A DNA stretch of 64,000 nucleotides, taken from Ctena decussata. Lineage: Eukaryota > Mollusca > Bivalvia > Lucinida > Lucinidae. Position 1 is the first letter of the stretch. Every line of letters starts with the position of its first letter. Shown one piece after another: positions 23,226 through 34,048 of the stretch. A program made the translations under genes and the position numbers. The stretch lies in NCBI GenBank assembly GCA_963989385.1, contig OZ022513.1, positions 22,075,928 to 22,139,927 of the forward strand, written 5' to 3'. The notes below the pieces were generated by a model. It was given only the letters and a program-made list of their open reading frames with translations, had not been told where the DNA came from and did no database searches.

Positions 23226-23314
23226 CCCCCGTGCCTCAGCTAGCCACTTTGCATGTATCTGTGTACCATCAATATACACATTATATCTGAGTGGCAAGCT
23301 GAGGCACGCGGGGG
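23226..23314. repeat. 89-bp hairpin
   Basis: CCCCCGTGCCTCAGCT and its near-exact inverse AGCTGAGGCACGCGGGGG, with AGCCACT/AGTGGCA also pairing. Lies inside the 1.15-kb inverted-repeat element. Confidence 0.75.
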
Positions 23315-23869
23315 ATGGTAGTCTAATAAAATTCAGCAAATAAGAAAAATTGAAAATTTGGTGTTTTTTGGATGACCAAAAAATCAGCTTATCCCTCTTG
23401 AGAAAGTGAGTGAGAGTTAGACTGCAGACTTGATATATTTTCAAAAGTCAATATGAAAACTTCTTTATAATGCATAAGTCTGCATGTTAATGCTAAAATC
23501 ATCATCATTGGCTTCCCATGGAAGCTGCAGTAATTTGTCGAAAAATAGAAAAATTTGCATTGAAACTGTCAGAGGTCCTTTTACAATGATTAATAATCAG
23601 TGTTGATGATACAATACATTAACTTCCACGGGCAGTTTGAGTTCATTGTTATTATCTATAATAATCTTGTAATAATTGCGTTTGCATTATGCTAAACTAT
23701 ATTTAAGCAAAATATCTCATTTAACAGTAAATTGTTGAGTAATAGTTAACTTTTTGGACGTTACTTGTAAAGTAGATCATATCAAAAGTATGAAGTGAGA
23801 GTGATGAACTGATTGATTGATTGACTAACTGTTTTAGGTTAAACGGACCTTAGAGGCAGTATATATCAG

Positions 23870-24065
23870 ACTATATCGGGCCGTCTCCCAGAGAAAGGGA
23901 GAAATAAGAGAAACGATAGTCATTAAGAGAAAAAATGTCCAAACAACCCCGCCCGCACCTTCTGCAAGTACAGTAGGCCCTTGCCCTACAATGTTCCACC
24001 CGGCAGTGGAAGTTATACACAGCACCATCGCACCACTCGACCACCCGCGAGTGATGAATTGATTT
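23870..24065. repeat. CCGTCTCCCAGAGA repeat, copy 1
   Basis: CCGTCTCCCAGAGAAAGGGA at the left, CACCTTCTGCAAGTACAG in the middle, CAGCACCATCGCACCACTCG at the right. Confidence 0.5.
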
Positions 24066-24412
24066 ACAGCTCACCAACAAATAGTAACGTTCTTCATCAC
24101 TTCAATGCTAGAGGTGATTTATTTCGATTCTAATCAGTAAAACCAAAAACAAAAGTGTACCTTTTCTTCAAACTTCCCGTCTGAGCGTGTAAAACCCGCC
24201 AGTATTCTTCACTGTACCACAGATTGATGCGCGTGGTTCTGACAATTTGATTATAAAAAAAGAAACATTACATCGCTTGCTATCCCGGTACGTCATCAAA
24301 TGTATGTCATCGAAATCGCCACTATTTGCTATTGCCGTCAGCAGTTATACTCACGCGTACGAGACAGTAATTTGTTGCTTTTTACAACACAATAACTTTA
24401 ACTATTTTTATA

Positions 24413-26535
24413 CGCCCGTTTGAAAAACGGGACGTATTAGGTCATTTTATGGCGATTGCGCCCGCCAGTCCTTCTGTTGCTATTTTTTTTTCGTTTTCAC
24501 CCGATCAAGCTGAAATTTGGTATAGAGTAAGACTATATGATGGCCAGCGCATATCATTTCGAGTTTACACTTTATTGATTGTTAGCGGAATTACAACCCT
24601 TTACGTTAATTTTTGATGTATTCATTTCCGGATAACGCCTCCCAAGTTTTTCATCCCTTGTAAATAGTAAGATTAAGATGTGGGGTAGTGCATATTATTT
24701 CGAGGTTAAGCTCCGGTGATGTTTAGCAGTATTGGGGCCTTTTGACAAATTCAACTATGGCATTGTTTAGGCTACCGTCTAGAATATCTTAAACTTTATA
24801 GCAATACAAATAAGGAGGTTAAGACGGTGTGTCTCGAATAAGAATGGTGGTTTCGGAGTTTCGCTTTTTTTCTTGATTATTTGTTTAGACTTTTTTTGTA
24901 TTCGCCATATCTAGGTAACCTTTAGGAATAACGTGTCGACACTTTATAACAATGTGTATCAGGTAAAGACGGTAGGTCGCATATAAAAATGATTGCTCCG
25001 TTTCCTTAATTTAGGAGCTAAGCGACAGTCTCACTGTCACGTACTGAGGACTGCGTTTTACTACGTTTTCAAAACGTGGTAAAACGGCAGTATACGTTGG
25101 TAGTAAAGCGTAGTGAGTACGTATATAGATGTAGCTAAATACGTGGCATAGTTACATTTGATTTAGAATTCTCATCTGTAACACTGCATTCTGATATACG
25201 TAGAGTATACCTAGTATACCGTAGCAACACGTAGTATAACGTGGTCAAAACGTACCAAAACGAAGCCGAAACGCATTAAATACGTACAAAAACGTAACAA
25301 AAATAACCTCGAGATCCTTTAAGTCACGGTCTTACTGTCACGTATTGAGGACTAGGTATTTCTACGTATCTGAAACGTAATACCAAAACGGGAATATGCG
25401 TATTAAAACGTAGTGAATACGTATTTTATACGGATAAACACAGTTACATACGAGGCCTAGCTACGCTTGAATTAAAAATTTAGCTTAAACGTAAGTGTTC
25501 CAAAATACTTAATGTATGCGTAATAAAAACATACTAAAGCGTAATGTAAACGTACTAGATCGTAGATAAAACGTTTTAAATACGTAGCCAAACGTGAAGG
25601 TCCTGTACATACTACTATGCATTATATAAGCTTTCCCACGTCTAAGTTCGTTTTGTGACGTTTTACTATGCGTTTTATTACGATTTTGTATGTTTTGCGA
25701 TACACCTTCTCAAACGTCACTTTGACTAGGTAATTATCCCGAACACTACCTAGTAGTCACTAGCAAAACGTACGAAATCGTAGCAGGTAAGTAAACTGTT
25801 GTCATCCCTTCTGAAAGCGTGGCACTAAGCCGTTTGATAGCCGGGTAATACGAAGTAAATCGTAGTCAAACGTATTGGAAACGTACTAGAAACGTAGTAA
25901 CACCTAAAAACGGGGTACATTTTTGCCAAACGAAGGGCGGGAAACGTAGTTCAACCTAGCCCTTAAAACGTGACAATGAAACTGGGCCCTTACGTCACCA
26001 GTTAGGTTTGAAGTATTTCTGCGCGTCATAGCTAGGTAATGTATTGAACACTTCGATGAAACATAGTAGCTCACAGTTTGTTGCAAACAAGAACAATCCC
26101 TCCCCTTCCGTACATTTAGAGTTACGTCCCTTTATTAGCTTCGTAAGGGTATTCTTGTGCAAACCACCAATCGGAACAGCTTGATGAAACTTCATAGTAA
26201 TGTAGATGAGGTTGAGACGGTGTGTCGCATAAAAATGATTGCCTCCTTACTTATTATCAGAGTTGCATCCATTTGATAAGTTTTTAGATTATTTTTGTGT
26301 ACGCTATTACTAAGGAACCGTTTGGAATATCTTGTTGAATTTTGTAATCATTAGGTTGAGACTGTGGACTGAGTGTGGGAATGGTTCCCTCAATTCAATT
26401 TTAGAGTAACATCCTTTTGGTTATTTTTACAGACTGTTCTTGTGCACACATTAGTGACTATGTGTGTCTATTTATCAGGGCTATAGGTCAATTCGAGGAC
26501 ACTGACGGCATATATTGCCCCACTTGCTGTGCTCT
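24413..26535. mobile_element. Dispersed element with ~140-bp units, interrupted by an ACGT-rich block
   Basis: Starts ACGCCCGTTTGAAAAACGGG (a hairpin) and ends near CACTTGCTGTGCTCTTGTTA. Units marked by GAGGTTGAGACGGTGTGTCG and GAATATCTT.A.CTTTATAGC recur at about 24.80, 24.95, 26.20 and 26.33 kb. The block 25.02-25.99 kb sits between units 2 and 3. Confidence 0.6.
25020..25995. repeat. ACGT-rich degenerate repeat block
   Basis: About thirty ACGT tetramers in 970 bp, mostly as AAACGTA, TACGTA or AACGTAGT on both strands. Two partly alike subunits begin ACTGTCACGTACTGAGGACT (25033) and ACTGTCACGTATTGAGGACT (25334), so part of it is a ~300-bp tandem duplication. No plausible coding sequence. 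Confidence 0.75.
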
Positions 26536-26539
26536 TGTT

Positions 26540-27655
26540 AAAGGCACAAAGTGTCAGAAATTTTGAAACTGAATATTTTGAAAATAAGCTTAGCGCATAC
26601 GGAGGCCATACATATGCACGTCCAAAACCATACCTGACACTTTAAATTAACCGTGACACGGACAAATGGTGCTTAACATATATGAAAGCGTCAAATGCTC
26701 AGAGCAATCTGTGCCTTCTTACAGTATTATCAAATTATTAAATTTTGCTGTTTCCACAAACCATGTATTTATACACAAAAATTGAAAGCTCCAGCTCTAC
26801 ACAAAGTCACAGACTGGGTGAATCCGCGGTTTTTGCAAATATGTAATGCACGTGTTTGTATGAAGCGGCGTTAACATACTACTTGCAAAGGAATCGCAAA
26901 TGCATTCTACACCATGTCCAGCCCCTTGTCCCCTGTTTTCCTAGTACAGGCATCAGGGTGAAGGATCAGGTGTTTTTAGTTTGATATTATTTTGGAGCAG
27001 CTGCTCTTAGACTACTTATTTTGACCATTCGCTACAGAGCTTTCAGTGTTATGCCCTATGGTGCCACGTGAGATAGCAACCATCTAATCATCATCTGCCT
27101 CATTAGCAGCAAACATATCTGATTTTGGAATAGGCAGTTTTGAATAGTTTACTCTGTAGCAAAGTACTGCCTTTCAATGAGTTATGGAGATATCTCGGTG
27201 AAATCGAAACTGATAATCTCATTGTATCAAACAGTGAAATTATCACTTTCAATTTTACTGATTTTTGTGAAATAGCCTCAAGTTTTTTTGTTGATTAATT
27301 GGCTACATCTTATCTGGCTTGACAAAAATTACGCTACGCATGTTTGCACGTCATTACGACGTTAATGACGTCACTTAAAGCGCCAAACGTAACATTGCTA
27401 CTGCACGCAACGTCAGGCCGCCTAAGTCCTTTGTAGGCATTTTTTATTTGCAAATATTTTGAGATCTGTTTATCAAAATGATATGAAGCTATTTTTTCTG
27501 TTGCAAACTTTGTTTACAATCAATATCATACCCAATAAACACACTGGAAGTATCAAATTTGACGCAAAACGGCTAGAAAAAAGGTATAGTTCTGTTGTGA
27601 TGGCTGACGCTCGTGAATAAACAGAATTATTGAGATTTTCAAGCATAAAAGAAAT
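26540..27655. other. No gene seen
   Basis: Unique-looking sequence. A perfect TGACGTCA lies near 27369 beside several other ACGT/GACG words. Confidence 0.4.
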
Positions 27656-27660
27656 AGAAA

Positions 27661-27810
27661 ATTTGACTTTTTCAGTGTAAGACGAATTTTTATTTCACTC
27701 ATGAACACCAAAAGTGGTATTTTTACTCGTGGCTTCGCCACTCGTGAAAATACAGACTCCGGTGTTCATTCGGTGAAATAAAAATCGATCTTGCACTGAA
27801 AAAGTCAAAT
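27661..27810. repeat. 150-bp near-perfect hairpin
   Basis: ATTTGACTTTTTCAGTG at the left is the inverse of CACTGAAAAAGTCAAAT at the right. Pairing continues inward through AATTTTTATTTCAC and CATGAACACC to the loop at CGTGGCTTCGCCACTCG. Confidence 0.8.
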
Positions 27811-28384
27811 ATCCTCTATATCACTGCTTCTCTGCTATCAAGAAGTAGCTGAACTCATTTGATTCCCGACAATATTTGTTATTTCTGTTTTTTCAAGTTA
27901 TAAGAAGATACGTATTGACCAAAATAAGAAGTAAACAAAGTAATCATGTACTAATTAATTTATAAAGCCTGGAAAGCCTGGAAAAAATCAGTCTATACCA
28001 ATTCTACTGACAGATAGACAAAATTAAAATTATAATATAATGTCTTTTCTAGGGATGGAATACACAAGTAGAAGAAATACGGTGCCGTGCCAGCACAGAC
28101 AAGTCTAAGAAGACAAACCTCGTACTCGTATACAAACACAGTGCAGACAATGATCAAGCTGCATCCTCAGCAATCTACACTTACATATCAAACCATATAT
28201 GATACAGAAAAATGTAGACTATATCCGTAGGTTAAAATTTTTTTGGAACAAGTCAAATTGAGGGATGGAGGGATGATTTGCGATGTTACGTCCTTTCAAA
28301 CAGTATTTAAGTTATATCAGGATGATGGGTGGGTGATAATGAAAGCTTGTGTGCATTGAACCCTGTTTACGATTGGAAAGATTG

Positions 28385-28442
28385 CCGCCTACAGCGGGGC
28401 TCGAATCCGGGACCACTAGATTAGCAGGGCTACCGAGCTACT
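28385..28442 (-). mobile_element. tRNA-like SINE head fragment
   Basis: On the minus strand, TAGCTCGGTAGCCCTGCTAA then GGATTCGAGCCCC, A- and B-box-like at tRNA spacing. No convincing acceptor stem. Confidence 0.4.
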
Positions 28443-28508
28443 GAAACAAGTCAAAGATAAATAAGTAAATAAACAATTACAAAACAGAATACATGGTTTG
28501 ACTAATAA

Positions 28509-29052
28509 AGCCCATGATACACGGTTAACCAAGTAATATATTTTATGAAACATATTACATGGTTTACTGTCTATACACTGCTAATTCTCTGTATCATGCT
28601 ACTTTTTGGAGTAATTTACCGCAAATTTTGGGATAGAACTGGTTCTATTTGTAACGACTTGTAATATGTTCCTTCTTCCATACAGCCAATCAGAAGTCAG
28701 GTAACAGGGTCACGAAGCAACAGTAATTTGAATTTTATAGAAAAAGAGGATTATGAAACCACCATGATCCGCAATTACATTAATATGGTAGGCTTTTTTT
28801 TTTACAAAGTGCATGACCCCTCCAAGCATGATTCCAATCCCTGTATATTCAAGTCACATCATATATATCATGCAATCCAGTCACTTTTAATAGTCTAAAA
28901 AGTGAACAGGCAGATAAAAAAGGGCCTTATTGCAAGGCATTACCTGGGAAGGAATATGTTTCAAGCTGGACCGTGTATCAGCACAAGGAGTAAGAAACAA
29001 AAGTTTCATACTACAAAGAACAAGTTCCTTGGTTTACCGTGTATCATGGGCT
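28509..29052. mobile_element. PIF/Harbinger-like MITE with TAA target duplication
   Basis: Left AGCCCATGATACACGGTTAA and right inverse TTACCGTGTATCATGGGCT; the next bases also match in part (ACCAAG). TAA is present on both sides (28506-28508, 29053-29055), the target preference of PIF/Harbinger elements. 544 bp, no transposase. Lies just downstream of FReD gene A. Confidence 0.7.
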
Positions 29053-29258
29053 TAAGTCTGAACATGCCATGTAAATGACTGCGTTATGTCAATTATCATG
29101 ACAGAACAATACCTTAAACTGGTAACAATTCATGTCGATGAAAAATGTTACTTTCTCGTATACGTTGATATGCATTATAATGATTTTCTAACCCATGGCA
29201 ATGATTATTACTGACATTTAGATTCCTGTTTTTCATGCCTATCCCTGAAGTTTGATGC

Positions 29259-29518
29259 TTAAATGACGCGTCTTATTTTCATCTCCGTGGTTTTCAAGGA
29301 ATAGTAGGAGTCTCGCCATGTCAACCACATCACCCCTTTTGCCTTATTTGCTTCTGATAAACTGCCGCTTAAATACTGGCCATTCAAATTTGATTCATGA
29401 CATTGTTCAAACCACCATGCGCTTTTGTAGTTAACAGCACAAGCGCCGTTGCTCTTTACGTCGTTGTCTCTGTCCTTTGTTGAAAATTTTAATCTGTTAT
29501 GACGACTGAGAGAATCCC
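29259..29518 (-). CDS. FReD gene A exon 5 (C-terminal, calcium-site and binding-pocket region)
   Basis: 260 nt, acceptor TTTCAG, stop TAA at 29261-29259. Encodes GDSLSRHN, the DRDND calcium-site motif, the cysteine pair C182/C195, SNLNGQY and [11 protein letters not shown]. Carries a small insertion after SNLNGQY ([12 protein letters not shown]) compared with genes B and C. Confidence 0.9.
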
Positions 29519-32500
29519 CTGAAATAATAGTATAGATAACACCCCAGTTAGTAGAATTAATTCCACAACGATTGACAACGTAGTTGCTAGAAAACTACAG
29601 GTACGCCTGAAAGCTCTAGTGTAGATTATATTTTCCAGTCATTTGAGCCCAATCTGAAAACTTTAAGGGAGAATATATACACTATGGTTTACATTCATAT
29701 AACTGAATTTTGACTTTACCCATTAATGTCTAGTGTCTCGTTAAAAAGGCGTAAGCAAACAGTGTAGACTCAAATTAGGCGCTGCAAATGCGGCGCCTAA
29801 TCTGGGTCGACACTATTTGCATACGACTAATGAGTATTTCTTTCTTGAACAGACTTTAAACGATAAAAAAGAAACTAAACCAGATATCCCTTAATCGAAA
29901 AGTAAAAAAAAAAAATCGAAAACGTACAGTAAAAATCAATTTTTATTAATACCAACAACCGAACCGAATACATGCATACTTATATACCTGTGAGTTTTTA
30001 CCATAGCGGACCGTACCGAAGACAATACGAGAAAGCTAACTCGGCCAGAAGGATGTAAACAACAACATCAAGACCTAATATGTATTTCATCGTCTTGAAA
30101 GAGCAAGTACTTCTTCATGCGAACAAATTAAATGTCACATAAATCATTATAATAGCAGCCACAGCCAGGATTGAAACTCCCTTAAAAACGTTAAAAGTCC
30201 TCCCAGTAATTTATTCCTGACCGATGCATGGCGAAATTTCAGCTGTGATTTCTCTTTTGGACTGTTAATTGTGTCCGCGTTTCTGTAGTATTCAAAACAA
30301 AAGAAAAGTTTGGTAAAAAAAATTGTTTGTTTATTCTATCATTGTATATTTGAAAATCTAAAGCAGAAAATAGATGCTTTATGTGTTCGATGCAGCTAGC
30401 TTTGTAGCTACCTTCCCAGGTAAAATTAAAATCTGAAATAGTTCCTTCAAGAGCAGAGAATACATTCAGAAGAAGGTACATGGGCCAGACTACGTAGTTT
30501 CGGCTAATAAAGCTTCGTCAGTGACCCTGACAATATCTGGTGACGAAACCAGAGAAAGCATACTGTAATTTCTTAGTTTTAATTGGGCAGTCGATTCAAA
30601 GACTGATTAGTATCTAAAAGTTGCTCATTTTCAACAATCTCTCAATTGAGGTCTCTTAAGTCACAACATGAATAAACCTATATTAACATAAATATTTTAT
30701 TCTTTTCAGCAATATCCAGTTTCCATAAATAATAACAAAACAAAATACTCTACAACAAAGCACTAGCAGAATCAAAATTTGGGATGCGATTTTTTTTAAG
30801 GATGAAGATTTATAAACTGTATATCACTTTATTTTGTGATGGTTCTTTACTTCACCTATTTCTTATCTAGGGGTTCTACTCACTTTATGTTACTATTTAC
30901 TATATGGTGCCGTGGGTGGGATTTCGGATTTGATTGTATCAGTTCCTGATTATTGCCATGTTCACACTATACCTCTTTTGTTTAGTCTCCATTTGAGCTG
31001 AGTTTACAGAGAAGAGATAAGGATCACCATGACCCTCATGATGTTTCATTTTTGTGTGTGTTTGGTTTTAAATTATTGTTTTGCATGTGGGTCGGGGACG
31101 ATTTGTCCTCATGAATATGAAACATACCTGCAGTTCCTGTGTAATCTGCGACTTTAAGATTATAATCATCGGCAAAATCACCAATATCAAAACGGTCATA
31201 TTTGGCGTATGCAGAATTCCCTTCAAAGTCTGTTAGGTCAATCCTCAGTTCATAGAAACCTTGGGATAGAATAGCTTTTAGTGGAAGGAGTCCTAGAAAT
31301 AAAACAAAACGACATATTAATGGCGTTACGAAGGAAATGCATTGATTATGAAACACAGCTCGAGCAAAAGACAAAAATGTGGCTAGTTGAATATTTTATC
31401 ACTTTCTACATCACGTATGTAAAGTCGTTTTATTTGTGTGGATTCTTATCTATAAAGCAAACAGGCGAATTCTTGATAAAAAGACGTTTTCATTTGTTAT
31501 GTGAGAAATCAGTTTATGTTTCATACTTACATATAAAAACTTCATAAAATATCACTTAAGGTAAATATGAAAAAAGGAAGTCCAAAGTGTATAATTTACA
31601 AGTCATATGTCACACTTCGCAGCTCATGTTTCACATTTATATTTCTCAGCTCACAGTTCATACGTCCTATTTTATACTCCATTCTTCGCCGATTATACTC
31701 ATAGTTAGAGTTCATAGAAAATTTGCACAATCACGAGTTCACAATTCATACTTTAAGTTCACATTTTTCTTCAAATGTCATACTAGTGCCTTCTTCAGTC
31801 ATTACATTTCTTAATTCATAATTCATACTTCCCACAGCATAGGTAACACCGTACACACATTGCAGTTTATATTTCAAAACATGACAGGTAATACATTACA
31901 CTCGTCATACATTGTACTTCACATTTAATTCATACTTTATAAACCGTTTTACATACTTTACACTCCATAATTAGCAGTTTAGAGATAAGTTGCATCTTTC
32001 ACACTGGTCTGGCATTCAACACAGCCAACGAAGGCAACGTACTATAAAACTTGATTGTTTTCGCATATCTCTTAGATTAATTTCAAACTATCATTCTTAC
32101 GGACCCGGCAGTTTGTCATACCTCTTAGTCAGACCACATTTTTGAAGAAATTCCGTCTAGTATAAATGCAGTGCTTAAATAAGTTTCTTTACCGATTCGT
32201 TGCATAGACGTTGTAGTCCAAGAATAGTTTTCAAGCCTTTCTTGAATATGCATATGAATTCAGTAAATTTTTTGATTCCTATTTCAAGAGCCGGGGATCG
32301 GATGGTCCGTGAGACTATACTTCTGAAACAAAATTATCCCGATGAGCGGAACAAGCAAGATTCCTGTACGTTGTATTCGTTGCCTGTGTTGAATGCCAGA
32401 CCAGTGTGATCTTTTGTCTGCCTAACATAGAGAGAAGCAATTTTAAGACTTTCCTGTTCGTTTCCCTTGATTAGGAAGCGTTCCAAGATGACAGCTATTG

Positions 32501-33998
32501 TTAAAGAAATTATCATAACCTCAATTTTAAATGTATAACGAAATACCTTCCATTCAAATACATTGATTGTGTCAATAAAAAGGGAACCTATCTACCCATT
32601 CATTCGAATGAACGGACAGACCCACGGACGTTAATCTTGGCATACATATACCCGTTTATAACGTGTGGTGGGGTATAAAAGACATGGAAAACGCCCCTAC
32701 ATACCGAGCCAGTATTCATGACCAGGATCACCAAAGCCTTTCTCATATTCTGTCCAGTTCTTGTAGAAGTCTAAGGAGCCATCTAATCGCCTTTGAAGTA
32801 CCTAAAATAAAATTTAAAAGACTACCTCTTAGAGCAGAGACACATTCAAAAGAAGGATTTTGGTTGATTTGATGCTTAACGTCCACGGTAAACAACTAGG
32901 GTCATGTCGGGACGGTCAGTTAACCTAACCACACTATTCCTGGGCAGGCTTAGACCGCCTAAGCGGTTAACCAGTACTAAGTGCACATACTTTCGCCAGT
33001 AACTGACAACTGCCCTTCTTGAATCAGTGGAAGGAGAAACGAAAGTATGTGGCCAGACCGGGATTCGAACCCAGGACCTCTGACTTACGAGTCAGGTGCC
33101 CTACCGATTGCGCTACCCGGCCCGGCTTCAAAAGAAGGAAAACAGATCATATTCCGTAAAAACGTAAGAAATGAATGCCCAGTGACAACGTAGGACAAAG
33201 CAAAGGGGCTCCAAACTAAATTACTACTATTACTGTATAACAGGGAATTGTATAACTTCATATACCCGTGTCTAATACTGGATCGCTGAATTCAACCGTG
33301 ATCGAGTAAGCTTGGCAGACGAGCTACTCCCTGGCAGTCCTGTGGAGAGAAATTTTCAGTCGAACCTTCGACACCTGGATTCGTAGCCTAGCGCGTAAAC
33401 CACTAGACCTCAAGGTCTAGTACTTACACTTACAGTGTTAAATGTAATTGTTGTTTTGTTTCTACTATTAGTTTCCTTTCATTGATAAATGTGAGGAAAG
33501 AAATGTAATGACAAATCAGAAAGTTTATAAAAGAACAAAAAATGCAGGCGGACATATTTTGTTATTTATTAACAATATGGTGTCGGCAACACAGAGCTTA
33601 GTTACGATGATGATACTGCACAGCTCACAAAAACATGTAGTGTAGTACTTCGTATCGCGTTGATGATTCTTAGCTCATAAGTGGTATATCTCAGAAATAT
33701 TGAAATCAAAATTAAAACGAAGATAAAACAAATAATTATGAAGACTCACAGAAATAGGAACACTGAAATTTCGGAGCAGAAGAGACCTACCAATTAAAAG
33801 ACGGTGGGCCCGACTCAAGACGTCCCGGAACGGGTAAAAGGCGCCAAGCGCCTCCTTCCTACTCCTGACAGAAATATGATGTGCATTTAAAAAGAGACAG
33901 TGAGCCGTAGCTAAGTGAGAGCATAGCGCTCAATTACAAAAGCTGGTGCTTATGATAAAATGGTTGATACAATGAACATGAAAGATGCTTACAGAAGA

Positions 33999-34048
<50 letters not shown>

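Larger units (their letters stand above)
22429..23580. mobile_element. 1.15-kb element with 17-bp perfect terminal inverted repeats
   Basis: Left end AAGGACCTCTGACAGTT (22429-22445) is exactly repeated in inverse at 23564-23580. Inside are a reverse-transcriptase-related reading frame (22443-22793) and an 89-bp hairpin (23226-23314). Flanks give no clear target duplication (tt/tta). Confidence 0.6.

Noticed and set aside
33054..33126. tRNA gene (Thr-like, anticodon CGT)
   Set aside because: The anticodon loop is 6 nt, and the sequence is the head of a SINE with a target duplication directly at its edge.
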